Positions 24,001 to 34,157 of a stretch of DNA of 64,000 nucleotides are shown here, in pieces. The translations under genes were made by a program, and so were the position numbers. The stretch lies in NCBI GenBank assembly GCA_013423385.1, contig BLZA01000009.1:868001-932000 (forward strand). Direction: 5' to 3'. Each line of letters opens with the position of its first letter. Position 1 is the stretch's first letter. The notes beneath the pieces were generated by a model. That model worked only from the letters and a program-made list of their open reading frames with translations, had not been told where the DNA came from and searched no databases. This stretch comes from Naganishia liquefaciens. Lineage: Eukaryota > Basidiomycota > Tremellomycetes > Filobasidiales > Filobasidiaceae.

Positions 24001-24726
24001 TCTTCAAGCCTGCGAACGGCAAAAGCCGACATCGATGATAAATATCTGACTGTAGGTAGAGGACGAGTGAGTATAGAATAATTGCTCGGATGCAGAGACT
24101 CACGAAGATCTTATTGACATCCTCGCCCGAGAGCCAAGTTGAGTGTATGCTTTCAATCCACTCCGTCGTGTATACTGGAATACGATTTTTGATTGCAGCC
24201 TGTAATATGTGTCAACGAAAGCAGCCATACGTATAGCGAGAGCCGGACGTACTTGATACTTGACACTATCATAGCTGTCAGTAATCAAGGCAGATGTATC
24301 CGTGGTCAGATTCCCCTCCACTTTAGATACGCCCATCGACTGAAGCTTCTTTGTCAAGCTGTTCCTGATATCAGAAGGCACAGCCGAGAAGCAGATAATG
24401 GCGCTTTTAAAGGGTAATGATGTTTGCGCGTGCTTGAGCTCGGCGTCACCAATCTCTTCCTCTAGATCGAGCAGTCATCAGCATTGGGCGCGCACGACGC
24501 CGGGAAAGCGTAAAGCCAAAGGCGTACCGGCCAGATTATCAGCTTGGTCCAGTCTACGGACCACTTCCTTGTCCATCAAGCCCATCTCCTCGTCGTCCTG
24601 CTGATTGCTGTTCCCATACTTGAAGGTCTTTGACGAAGATTTGGACAGGACCGGTGCTGGGCGTAATTTGACATTCGGGACCTTGTTTGATCCGTTGCTT
24701 CGCCGTGTTCGGGCAGAGAACGACAT
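21038..24726 (-). CDS. DPB11: multi-BRCT replication/checkpoint protein (Dpb11/Rad4-Cut5/TopBP1 type)
   Basis: The ATG at 24726 starts MSFSARTRRSNGSNKV; the stop is at 21038. Four BRCT-like modules can be traced. BRCT1: SLTKKLQSMGVSKVEGNLTT, then VYTTEWIESIHSTWLSGEDV. BRCT2: ERISTLGGIYSKTLDPSCTH, LVIAQP and VWEGWFWDCVSFNGRLPE. BRCT3: NPVLFKDLIFSHDVD, EAAIINSGGRLVPLVEVRNG and TESWLEMCLTEDRLIDPKEH. BRCT4: LKGKAIHLSGYQETSELW and, after an intron, LSKRGTTHLVCKEAGNTKHH with WGIPVLRQDWLFHVAKTGD. Charged linkers separate them, and a 700-bp basic/acidic linker exon lies at about 22.9-23.4 kb. Dpb11-class scaffolds bind phospho-Sld3/Sld2 at origins and activate Mec1/ATR. The multi-BRCT layout is seen; the orthology is inference from domain number and order. 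Confidence 0.78.
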
Positions 24727-25167
24727 CCTGTGCCCAATGTCCGTCCCCTATTGATGTGTGACTTTCAGAGACGGCGGCGGGCCGATGATAGCTCAAGCAG
24801 CGACCTGAAACTAAGATGACACCATTACAACCAAGTCTCAAGTGATCAAGTGATCAATGTCTCGCGCGCGATTGAACGCGTCGGGACGATTTAATTTAGG
24901 GCGCGTTTTGAGCAAGCAGCAGGTAAGCTCTGTCGATAATCAAGAAACCCTAGCTTGTGAAGCGATCTTGGCACACCAAAGAAGTTTAATTCGTTGTCTA
25001 GATCCCGCCTCACTTAGTGTCTTGAGAAGTTGGAACGCCTCCATGAGCAAATAACAATCAGGGGAAACATCAGAACAGCTTTTGCAGGATGACGCTGATC
25101 ATGTGTTGGATAAGGTTTGATACAACTTTGCAGCCTTGCAGAAAGGCTTGAATTTACACCGAGGTCA
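24727..25167. promoter_or_regulatory. upstream region of the BRCT gene, 3' side of the DUF4112 gene
   Basis: About 440 bases. A 65-codon plus-strand frame at 24857-25054 has no recognisable feature and is not called. An AACCCTA telobox-like heptamer lies at 24946-24952. Confidence 0.4.
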
Positions 25168-26448
25168 CTAAAAGGCCGGCTCGAAGGCAACGTTACCAGT
25201 CAGCCCTGGCCCACGACGTCTCCCTGCGCTGGCCTCTGGTACAGGTAATGAATCCGTTGTGGCAGTGCCGCTTGCATACGCTGCATTCGGTACTTCCACT
25301 GGATAGCCTTCATCCCGCAGCATGCGTCTTGTCTTGCCCTCGTTGGCGCGTTTGGCACTCTCGGCTCGCTTTGCAGAGACTCGACTGCCCCAAGAAAGGT
25401 TCCCGAAGCGTGATTTCGTAGGTGGCGCCGGAATGAATTCGGCCTTGTGCGAGGAAGATGCTGCTGGCATCAGGAGAATATGGTATTGCGCGGCGTTGGG
25501 CGAATTCAAAAGCCAATTCTGTGGAGGAAGAAATGATTAACAGTTGTCTCGGAAAGCCCGGGCGGAAGACCAGACTTGCCTCCAACGTTTCCAAGTTCCG
25601 TAGATTTGCTTTGAAGAGGTAGTCCAGATAGTCACCCAAGACGGGAACGATTCCGACGGCGATGTCGATGATGACCGTCAGTAGCTGGAGGAATTCGCTC
25701 GTCAGCGTCTCGACGGCGCCTGTTTCTCACCTTGACTCACCATCCACCCCAATATCGTATACTCGAGGCCGAACAAGCAGCTCAACGATACTTGATAAAG
25801 CTGCAGTATGCCGGAAAGCAAGTCTCCATAGAGAGGTACAAGCGACACGAGGTCATCGATACCGACCTGATAGAAGTAATGATCAGTTTTTAGGCCTAGC
25901 AGGCTACTTCGGCATGTTCATACCTTGAAGGGCAAGCCCAGATCCGTCAATAATGGAGCAGCATCCAACCAAAACGCAACGGTCCGGATATGGTTGTAGA
26001 GTCTGAAACCGCCGAGAATTAGCCTGAGTGGATGAATATCTCTTTGGTAAAGGCTGCAGCTGTTTCTGAGTGTCAGGTTGAACTTTTCGAGTTTGTCCAC
26101 CTGGATAGATTGTATAGCAAAGAGCCAGAGCAACCCTCCGTCGGAGTCTAATTAAAATTAAAGCATCATGCAGAGAAACAGCTGCAGCGTGGCTATGTGC
26201 CTCCTGAACGAGGCTATCGAATTAGGACACTCACTGCTGAGCTTCTTTGTCGTTCGAGGGGCGCCGCCAGATATAGGGATAAAAGTAAGTAGCTTGGAAT
26301 GCACCGAACCGCTTTGGCTGCGCTTCGGCTCTGATTATGAAAGGGGTCAATCACGGGACTTGTGAGATTTCGCTCAGACTCACTGTTTTGCGGCGTCTGG
26401 TGAATAAAGCTTGAAAAGTCGATATCCGGTCTTAAGATAGCCCGACAT
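25168..26448 (-). CDS. DUF4112 family membrane protein
   Basis: The best start is ATG 26448 (MSGYLKTGYRLFKLYSPDAA), followed by short exons giving QAEAQPKRFGAFQATYFYPY. The DUF4112 core is clear: VAFWLDAAPLLTDLGLPFK, then VGIDDLVSLVPLYGDLLSG with LQLYQVSLSCLFGLEYTIL, and LLTVIIDIAVGIVPVLGDYL with FKANLRNLETLE. This matches the usual 'LD..F.....FR.GLD.LIGLIPG.GD...N.LID..VG.VPV.GD' pattern of two hydrophobic hairpins. The tail is a basic cytosolic-type segment ending GNVAFEPAF, stop at 25168. The family function is not known. The exon order between about 26260 and 26010 is uncertain: splice sites allow one long intron or two short ones. Confidence 0.75.
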
Positions 26449-27058
26449 GCTGGCAAGAGTCCACGCGCGGACGAGTTGCAATGGGCGAAGATGTCATTCT
26501 GAGATATCGCTCAACGGAAAACTAATATGTTGACCTCTGTCTTCTGAATTCGCGCTCTGGGGTGAGAACCATGTCGCGTCATATTTATGCGGCCTGCGGG
26601 AACAGAAAATTCCGCTTGTGCGCTAGTGGCCAACCCTACACTGGGTCGCGCGCTTCTGTGTCCACTGCAAGTCCACGTCGTTTTGCTGAGCATGCCTAAA
26701 TCTGAGTTGACCATTTGGGAAGCTGAAGGGGTTCTCAGAATGCAGACGCGGCCACAGTAGACTAGACGCTGAGCAAGGGATTCGACTGTGTCAGCATTGT
26801 AAATCGCTTCACACCACTCAGGGCAAGGTTCAATCGCAGTCTCTTAGACTTTGAGAGGCGATCACAAGCTCTAATCAAGCTCTTCTGTTTCGCGAAAAGA
26901 TTGTCTTGACTCAGATAGGTGCCCCATCAGAAAGTTGCCCACACGGTCTGACCGCGTGTCGCCTGAATGGTCTGGCGGCAAGAGTAGATGAGCCCAGCAA
27001 CGAGATTCTCATTCGCGGCGCACGGCATCATATCTCAGTCTGCAATGATGAGTCACGC
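26449..27058. other. intergenic upstream of the DUF4112 gene
   Basis: About 610 bases, expected to hold the DUF4112 promoter and the 3' UTR of the next minus-strand gene. I see no gene in it. Confidence 0.4.
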
Positions 27059-27784
27059 TCACAACGGCCGGCCGTCCCTTCCCGGCTGAACCTTCAGCCC
27101 TTTCTTCCCACCCCGCATCGCGATACCCTTGCCTTGCCCACCCATCGGCGCCCCCCTTCCGGCTCCGCGTCCTCCAAGCCCTCCCGGTCCCGCACCACCA
27201 CCCCCAACACCCGCATCCCGGCCCGCCATTGGTATTCCCTGCGCCATCAACGCCTCTAAATTACTCTTCTCCTTCTTCTTCCTCGTCTTGATTCCCAATT
27301 GCCGCTTGGCGTTCTCGAGCGCCTCATCCTGTGCCGCTTGACGTTCCTTGGCGAGCTGTTGAGGTGTTTTAGGAAGGGAGTCGGCATCGACGCCTACGCC
27401 GGCGGGAGAGGCGCCGCGAAGACGGATCCTTCCGTCCGGCAAGTGTTCAGTGATGACGGGGGATGCCGCAGGACGGTATTTGTATTCGTCAGAGTATCTG
27501 TGACGGATGACGATCAGCACCATGATGTCAGACGATACGGTAAAGACTCACCTCGACGCGTAGATGATCTTTGGTTTCTCTTTCCCGCCTAGCCACCCTT
27601 GTTGGTAGCTAAAGTATGCACTGACGACCAGTAGCAGCACGAACAGTGTCCGCCACAAACGCGACCGGAACTGTCGAGGTGGCGGCTGCGGTGCTTCGGA
27701 TGGCGTTGACATGGTTGAGCCAGCGGTAGTCGACTCGGCAGCGACGGTCTCGGTTGTCTGCCGTTGACGGATTTCAGAGGCCAT
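27059..27784 (-). CDS. small single-pass membrane protein with Gly-rich tail, function unknown
   Basis: ATG at 27784 starts MASEIRQRQTTETVAAES. An N-terminal Ser/Thr/Pro stretch is followed by a basic flank (RQFRSRLWR) and one hydrophobic helix, TLFVLLLVVSAYFSYQQGW, without a cleavable signal peptide. A 51-nt intron with good borders joins IYASR to YSDEYKYRPAASPVI. The second exon has a coiled, Lys/Arg/Gln-rich stretch (QLAKERQAAQDEALENAKRQ), a basic KTRKKKEKSNLE patch and a Gly/Arg-rich disordered tail ending GRDGRPL. I do not recognise the family. The layout suggests an ER or mitochondrial membrane anchor with an exposed basic tail. Confidence 0.7.
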
Positions 27785-28581
27785 GGTGAGCTAGTTGAGG
27801 TCAAGCTTGTCCTGGACGGGAGGTCACAGGTAAGTTCATTTGCATGAATATTCCAGAGTGGAATATCCTCAGTAGACCCGCCAAGACGATGTGCAGCACG
27901 AGCGTTCGGGGGCACCGCGTCATCGCCCCTGCAGGCCGCGACGCGAATGTCTCATTCATCTCGTGCTCTGTCGATGGCCTATTATTGTCTAGACTCTCGC
28001 TCTACCGCGCAACGAAGAATTGTGAAGCGGTCCCAGAAGAAACACCCAAGTACACGTATGGAGCCAGGAAACAAGTGCCCATTATGCCGAGCAGGTTAAG
28101 AAAGGCTCTGACTCGAGAAGAGCCACGGTGTACGTTACATCTGGATATTCATCGCTGATATGGAAAAAGGGTACTTCGCTGTGGGAGAGACAGGGGCCAG
28201 ATACGGCAGAATGACCATATCTGCCAATTCCATCAAGCTACATAAAGGTGGTCTCCGATTCCGTGGACAACTGCGAAAGGCATTCGACGTCATTCACGCA
28301 GCTCTGAAAATCCAGACATGGTCGGAATGATCGGGAAGGCTGGAAACGGCGGATCTTGGTAGCCATTGGCACAATCCAATTGCACAGCACTAAGATGGTC
28401 GGATCCTCACCTTTGATTAGCTCCACCGGACCTCCTTTGTCCATATTTTTCATGTAATGGGCAGGATATCAGAGGCGAATGCCATGACTGCACCCGTTCG
28501 GCGGATTTACACAAGTGATAAATCCTCAGCCATTTTGTTAGCCCTCGAGACTTCTTTCCATTAATCAAACTATCAAAGTAT
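27785..28581. promoter_or_regulatory. divergent intergenic region before the first orphan ORF
   Basis: About 800 bases between divergent genes. A 104-codon plus-strand frame (27844-28158, MNIPEWNILSRPAKTM) is open but has no feature that supports a gene. The promoters of both flanking genes should lie here. Confidence 0.4.
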
Positions 28582-29925
28582 ATGGCAATGCGACGTACTT
28601 TACGCTCATCAGCATTCTCAAGAATCCCTAGTGGATTCGGAGAACGTGGCGACGAATCTTCAAACCACACTCTTACCGAAGTTTTGAGCAAGGCTTGGAC
28701 CTCGATCTTCCGCGGAACTTCTCAATATTCGAGCCGACAAGACTCAATATACGGAGCGCTTTCAACAAGGAAGCAGTCATCTGTCGTCGGACCACTCCCC
28801 TTCGAGCAGGATGCACCGCGAATAGGACCAGGAAATAGCAAAGCAAAAAACCTTGGAAGGCTCGAGACAAGTGCCAGCCATGTTCAAGACCCCCAGCCCC
28901 TCCAAAACGGGCAAGGTACACCATATAAACCGGGAACTGGCTGGACTCAATACTGGCAGAAAGTTTATGGAGGTCCACTCCCAGGTTGTACGGTCCCTCG
29001 GAAACCACTGCCGATCGAGGTTCAGACTTATCGACCCGATTATCACGTGGATGACTTTGGACCGGAATATGCAGAGCGTCCGCTTGAGAAGGATTACCCA
29101 TTTCTCAAGAAGCTAAACGAGAAGCCGCTTGCTCCTCCATTGTCCAGTTGGGATGACGCGCAAAGCTACATTGGGTCTTTTGGAGAGACTGAAATCCTCT
29201 GGAAGTCAGGAAATTCCCCTCGCCTGACGACTTCATCACTTGTCGATGACTGGGCGTTGGATTCAGAAGGAGACTCCGATCCTCTTGCGTTGCCGCAATC
29301 ACTCCGCTCTCAAATAAGAAAAACCTCTAATGACCCAGCACAGATCATTTCGGGGCTCAGCTCCGACTCCTACCGATATTCCCAAATCGGTGGAGCCCAT
29401 AGCGATGGCACGATCCATAGCAGCTACCAAGAGCTCAAAGCCAAGCCTGTTCAGGCTGTCCGAGCGAGAATGATAAACTTACCTCCTTCCGAATCGGGTG
29501 AGAATGTACTCGCTGATTCTAAAAAAGATCAATACCAGGAGTTCTCAAGGTCAGTAGCCAGCGGCCTCCCCCTGCGAGATCCCATTTTGGAATTGCTCGG
29601 CACGGAAGGCCACTTCGAATTCGGCTACGATTATGACAATCCCCATCTCGATGACCCGCTGGTAATTGCTGCTGCAGCCGAAGCCGGAAGAGCATTAGCG
29701 AAGCAGTTCGACAAGTGGCAACCCAGTTTGCTCGATACGAATTTCTCCAGCTTCCGTGCCAGTCCGAGCGAATTTGTGAAAGAGGAACAGTCAAATCGAT
29801 ATAAGCCTGTAAAAATCTCTTGGGACCCGGCGCTAAGTTCCCCGCACGGGCATCCCAAATTCTGCGAACGGGCCCCGAGCTCGCATAAGATACAACGTAG
29901 CCGGAGGCGGCGTCTCAAAAGATGA
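28582..29925 (+). CDS. intron-free orphan protein, 447 residues, function unknown
   Basis: One uninterrupted frame from MAMRRTLRSSAFSRIPSGFG to RRRRLKR. The protein is polar and probably mostly disordered, with basic ends, a Trp/Tyr-rich middle (GTGWTQYWQKVYGGPLPG, TYRPDYHVDDFGPEYAERP) and an acidic, better-folded part near residues 340-385 (FEFGYDYDNPHLDDPL, then EAGRALAKQFDKWQPSLL). No signal peptide, membrane helix or known motif. It is unusual in being long and intron-free among split genes. Its AGRALAKQFDKWQ block resembles AGLAIGKEFDEHQ in the next plus-strand ORF, so the two may be diverged duplicates. After the stop another frame stays open for about 90 codons, so the true C-terminus may differ. 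I do not recognise a family. Confidence 0.65.
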   Translation: MAMRRTLRSSAFSRIPSGFGERGDESSNHTLTEVLSKAWTSIFRGTSQYSSRQDSIYGALSTRKQSSVVGPLPFEQDAPRIGPGNSKAKNLGRLETSASHVQDPQPLQNGQGTPYKPGTGWTQYWQKVYGGPLPGCTVPRKPLPIEVQTYRPDYHVDDFGPEYAERPLEKDYPFLKKLNEKPLAPPLSSWDDAQSYIGSFGETEILWKSGNSPRLTTSSLVDDWALDSEGDSDPLALPQSLRSQIRKTSNDPAQIISGLSSDSYRYSQIGGAHSDGTIHSSYQELKAKPVQAVRARMINLPPSESGENVLADSKKDQYQEFSRSVASGLPLRDPILELLGTEGHFEFGYDYDNPHLDDPLVIAAAAEAGRALAKQFDKWQPSLLDTNFSSFRASPSEFVKEEQSNRYKPVKISWDPALSSPHGHPKFCERAPSSHKIQRSRRRRLKR

Positions 29926-30764
29926 ACAGCAAGATTTCGCTTTTCGAAAAGACTTTGCGCCCTCAATCATGTATTCGACCCTCCAGAAAGTGACCTGTCT
30001 CAATCCACACCCAAAGTCCCGCTCCGGAGAGAGAGCCCGTCAGCAGAGTGAGATGGATCTTCACATCTGTAGCGAGCGTGCTCTACATAGTCTATGCAAA
30101 GTTAAGCCAAACAATGATGGCGGTACGTTACTTCCATGTATAGTTAGTCGTCTCTATTATCGACCGTTCAGCTTATACTGTACAAGCTAGCGCTCGTGAC
30201 CAGATAGTACCTTCAGATTGAAAACTTGCACATATAGATCAACATAGAATACATTTTCCGTTGTCAGTCACCAATCTTCCAGTGTTTACAACGCCATTGT
30301 CAAGCACTTCCTCTTGACTTCTGTCGTCCGCCATACGGACACCGTGACACAGAAACTTGCGGGAAGTTCATGAAGGAGCCCTGGTAATGCGTCTCTGACT
30401 GATCATGGGTTCATATAGGCTTTAATTGTTCAAACGGAAGTCCTGGAGGACTGCAAGCCGCTTGAAGCCTGAAACCGTTGGAATACCATCTACCTCGTGC
30501 TGCTGTAGCCTTACCCCTCATCTCTGCATTTTGAGGCATGGCGAAGTTGCCAACACTGCCTCTAGATAGCGCCACTGAACCTCCTTTATGTGAAGTGTAA
30601 AGGAATTGCACTCCTGAGGTCGAACGGCCATTGCAGGGGGACCGCTTACACACATTGAGTGCCGGAAGAACGATTTAAAGCTTCTGCACCCATCTTGAAT
30701 CCACAAATCAGCTGTTCTTGACTCCGCCGTCCAACTGAACAGAATTTTTCTCTGGGCATACAGC
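29926..30764. other. intergenic between the two orphan ORFs
   Basis: About 840 bases. The first part keeps an open plus frame to about 30190 that could be an extension of the upstream gene through an unseen splice. The rest should hold the promoter of the next ORF. No RNA gene recognised. Confidence 0.4.
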
Positions 30765-32234
30765 ATGCCGAAGCGATATCAGTCGTTCTGTTCCCCTCGA
30801 CCACGGCTGCACTCGGGAGAGCTCGGATCTTCCTTATACTCGAGAGTGAAATGCAAGATACTTTCTTCGTTCTGTCCATCCTACCCGGAAATCGATCTCC
30901 AGCGATCTAGCATCACGACGTCGGATATACAGAAAGCAGACGGAAGTGACACAGAGACGTATGGAAGAAAGAGCAAGCGGTTCACTTTATTCTCGAGCAA
31001 GCCGAACAGTCAGTACACTGTGGATCCCCGGGAGGATGGCGGCTTCGAAGAGCCGCAACTCAGCCCGGTTGGATCCTTCTTGACGAGCGAATCCGGAGAT
31101 ACGGAAGACCCTTTAACGCTTTTCCTTCATCGAATGAGTTTCCTCCTGACTTCCGCTTCTTCATCCTCTGCGCAGAACAGTGGACAGCTGTCTCAAAATC
31201 AAGAAAAGTCGAAACTGCAGTCTGCAGCCTGGCCCGTAGAGTTAGAAGAGATGCTACGAAATACACAATCAAGTGACTGCGGGACACGCAGAAGCCGACC
31301 CCTTGCAAAACTCTTGAAGACCGTGTACGAGCAGATGATCAACGCAAGAACGCAATTCGAGTCGGAGGAGGATTTCTTCAAGGTGTTGGTAAAAATACGC
31401 CAGCTGTATCATGCGGTAGATGGGGACTCTCGTCCGCGCCTAATGCATTCGGGAATGCCTGTTAAGGGCTCCTTTCTGATTCGGGAGGAAATACCAGAGG
31501 CGGATGAGGAGGAATGCAGTGAAGGCTTCTCCCTTGTAACGCAAACTGATCATGTTTCGTCCTCGAATGATCACGATTTTCAACCAAGTGCCGCCTGTGC
31601 TGGAAAAAGTCTGAGCCAACACAGCCACGCATTGACGGAAGACGAATTGGACCGCCATTCCCGCCATTCCCAAGAGGAAATCTTGTACATCAAGTACGTT
31701 CCTGTCCGCCGCGCGAACCTCATCAGTATTTACGGAAAAAAGGCGGATGGGGTAACCAGCTCTCCAGATCGCACTCGTGAGCCAAATCCTCAGCAAAAGC
31801 CACAAATCGATTCTGCTGTGCACCTGAACAGTCCGTACAGCAGCATTGGGGACCTGTCATGCTTTTCCTCACAAAGTGCTTTGCCCCTCTCCCGTGACAC
31901 AAGCTCCGAAAGCGGCTCTGATCTGGCGGAAAACTGCCGACTTGGCTTCGACTCATTCGACTGGGACGACATCACTCAGGCTGGTTTGGCAATAGGGAAG
32001 GAGTTCGATGAACACCAGTTGCATCTTCCCGCGACGACATTCTGCTTAGAAGGTCTCCCATCCGACGACTCTGTGCACTTATCGAAGACATTGTCTACAA
32101 ATTCGGCAAAGCCAGAGAATTCCAACAGAATCAACCAGGGCGGAGCTAGAAGCAGATTCGGCAAAAGAGCTGGAAAAGGTGCAAGCAGAGTCGCAGGGAG
32201 ATGGAAACAGTCCAAAGACAAAATCAGGCCATGA
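30765..32234 (+). CDS. second intron-free orphan protein, 489 residues, function unknown
   Basis: One uninterrupted frame from MPKRYQSFCSPRPRLHSGEL to GRWKQSKDKIRP. Ser-rich and polar, with a possible helical segment at residues 150-230 (WPVELEEMLRNTQSSD, KLLKTVYEQMINARTQFE, DFFKVLVKIRQLYHAVDG), a middle acidic stretch (EADEEECSEGFSLV) and a basic tail (RSRFGKRAGKGASRVAGRW). Near residue 410 it has DDITQAGLAIGKEFDEHQLH, similar to the orphan upstream. No signal peptide, transmembrane helix or known domain. Same strand, same intron-free build and similar size as its neighbour suggest an old tandem duplication (inference from a short shared block only). Confidence 0.65.
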   Translation: MPKRYQSFCSPRPRLHSGELGSSLYSRVKCKILSSFCPSYPEIDLQRSSITTSDIQKADGSDTETYGRKSKRFTLFSSKPNSQYTVDPREDGGFEEPQLSPVGSFLTSESGDTEDPLTLFLHRMSFLLTSASSSSAQNSGQLSQNQEKSKLQSAAWPVELEEMLRNTQSSDCGTRRSRPLAKLLKTVYEQMINARTQFESEEDFFKVLVKIRQLYHAVDGDSRPRLMHSGMPVKGSFLIREEIPEADEEECSEGFSLVTQTDHVSSSNDHDFQPSAACAGKSLSQHSHALTEDELDRHSRHSQEEILYIKYVPVRRANLISIYGKKADGVTSSPDRTREPNPQQKPQIDSAVHLNSPYSSIGDLSCFSSQSALPLSRDTSSESGSDLAENCRLGFDSFDWDDITQAGLAIGKEFDEHQLHLPATTFCLEGLPSDDSVHLSKTLSTNSAKPENSNRINQGGARSRFGKRAGKGASRVAGRWKQSKDKIRP

Positions 32235-32511
32235 TTGGTCGAGACATCTAAGTCTCGCCCCGGTGCAATACTGTATACCTTTGTCTCCTCTGGAAGCAAT
32301 CTTGAGGGGAATCCAGCTCCAGCGTTTTCGTGTCATCCCGAACTACTTCCCATCCCATGGATCGCACAGTATATCATATCAAGGGGGATAACAGCGGGGA
32401 CTCAGTAGCTTGCACACGTACTGGTCGTGGAACTGATGATCCCAGCCGCAAAAGTCGGAGATTGGTGATCGATATCTTACTGATGCTGTATACATCGAGA
32501 CGACCATCCTG
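32235..32511. other. short intergenic gap upstream of the third orphan gene
   Basis: About 280 bases downstream of the second orphan ORF. Nothing recognised; the minus strand is open here too but without a family signature. Confidence 0.3.
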
Positions 32512-33582
32512 ATGGGAACTGGTGCTTGCAAAGATATATATCCAGTCGTATTTCGGAAAGCGATAGATGTGTTTCACACCGCTTGGCGTACTGTACAGAA
32601 GCTGGTAGACTTCAGCTGTACTTCCAGCACAGAGCGAAAGGTTAGACGTTTCGAATGTAACCAGAACTCTTTTGCGATGACGAACAATAGGGGCCAGAAT
32701 CCCGCGTTTCAGATTTGGCATGCGCAATTAGCGATCGAGCGGCTGATGCGATTGGTTCGCCTCCAACTGTCAAGTAATCCTCCTTTCGTCGATACAGAAT
32801 CATACATTCACTACCAGCTGTGGGACACGCATGAATGTCAAATTGCAACTATGGCAGTGCCTTGGAACCATTGGTCGCTTCCGGCGGGCCTGCCCCCAAT
32901 CGTTACAAACGAAGTGTCAGAGGAGAATTTGAAACGCCAGCCGGAGACAGACTCAAAGCTGCAGGGCGTGGTCCGAGTGAGCTGCAAATGACCGCACGGA
33001 GTTGGACTGCGGACCAACTCGTATACAGAACTATGTGGCGAGAGCATCCAACGAAGAGAATCGATGTGCAGAGCCCGTGGAGCTGGAAACGATCAAGACG
33101 TATGCCGCTCATCCGTAAGTGAAGGCGAATGATCATGAGGAAATGCGCCAACTCGCTTTAACAGCTCACTTCTGAGCACCATCATCCCGACTCTCCTTCC
33201 CCCGACTCGGACAAGACAATATCAAAGCCCTCGATACCCTCATCCACGTGCTCCACGCTCGTCTTCTGCCACATCCCGCATACTACCCGCCCACCAGTCT
33301 TCTGTATGCACCGGTTATCGAGCTCGCCAATATCAGTACGTTTGACGAACCAAGAGGCATCGCTGGGCACGTTGAAGCGAGAGCCGACGAGTTTTTGGTA
33401 GGCATCGGGTACGAGAAGAGGCTGGGAAACGCATGGGTTCGCCGCGGTGGGGTAACAGATTGGGGAAGCAGCGCATGGATGGGGAATGGTTCTACCTCGT
33501 CAGCACTGTCGGCACCGGCAAACCATGGCTTCACGGTGTCCACGACGACGGTTTCTCAAGGGCAGGAACATGTCTTGAATGA
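32512..33582 (+). CDS. third orphan gene, spliced, about 300 residues, function unknown
   Basis: An open frame from ATG 32512 (MGTGACKDIYPVVFRKAIDV) reaches MAVPWNHWSLPAGLPPIVTN and KLQGVVR. Three introns with canonical borders then keep one frame: 32977-33028 (GTGAGC...TACAG), 33115-33164 (GTAAGT...AACAG) and 33336-33401 (GTACGT...GGTAG), ending DGEWFYLVSTVGTGKPWLHG and HDDGFSRAGTCLE at 33582. The exon lengths close in frame. The third exon is Arg/Pro/Ser-rich and weakest. A competing model starts at ATG 32835 and uses a weaker acceptor at 33176, giving 211 residues with the same last 35 codons. A shorter start at 32851 is also possible. No family recognised; only the C-terminal exon looks strongly protein-like. 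Confidence 0.4.
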
Positions 33583-33875
33583 TTATGGACCCATTGCTAC
33601 GTCGCGCGCCAGGGCCCTTCTCCAAAGCATTTCCAGGAACATGCGGCGAGTCATCTCCAACCCATGCGGGGTGCAGAGGAGAAGCGGTCGCTGGGAAAGT
33701 GGTGGTGAGATAGGGCTTCTCCGTGGGCGGCGGGCGGCCGGCGGGCGGCGGTGTGAAGCGATGCTGGAAGCGTTTACCGCAGAGTGCTGCGTCGCTTATT
33801 CTACACGGCACGCCTTCCCGCAGTGCCGTTCTGGATACATCTTCGGATTGTCTTGAAACAGAATGCCAAATGGCG

Positions 33876-34049
33876 TTATAAAGCGTCGATTTGGTTAAAA
33901 GCGCTCCGATAGATCCAGTCAACGGCATCAATCCTGTGTGTCCTTCCGGTCTTCAGGTCTTCTATAATGTCAGGTGGAAGAGAGGGTCCTGCTGTGGCGC
34001 GATAATCCACGACGATGACTCTGTATGTGCCCTTTTTAACAATAGTCAT
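33876..34049 (-). CDS. unassigned minus-strand open exon, 57 codons
   Basis: From ATG 34049 to TAA 33876 the frame reads MTIVKKGTYRVIVVDYRATA, then PSLPPDIIEDLKTGRTHRID and AVDWIYRSAFNQIDAL. The mix of hydrophobic and charged residues looks like real coding sequence, and the ending resembles the last helix of a BRCT or similar alpha/beta domain, but that is too weak for a call. The frame opens about 14 codons further up and then meets a stop just beyond the GatA end. It could be a tiny gene or a 3' exon of something I cannot trace. Confidence 0.3.
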   Translation of the reverse strand: MTIVKKGTYRVIVVDYRATAGPSLPPDIIEDLKTGRTHRIDAVDWIYRSAFNQIDAL

Positions 34050-34157
34050 CGCTTTGTCGTATGATGTACGGCTCTCTCCGGAAGTCTCCCTAGCTCATCC
34101 TCCATGCAAAACCCAGCAAATCCATCCCCCACACGCGCTCACCCCGAATCACTCTTA

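Noticed and set aside
24857-25054. 65-codon plus frame
   Set aside because: Short, no motif, no splice structure; likely chance.
27844-28158. 104-codon plus frame upstream of the first orphan
   Set aside because: Has an ATG but no protein-like feature; promoter region more likely.
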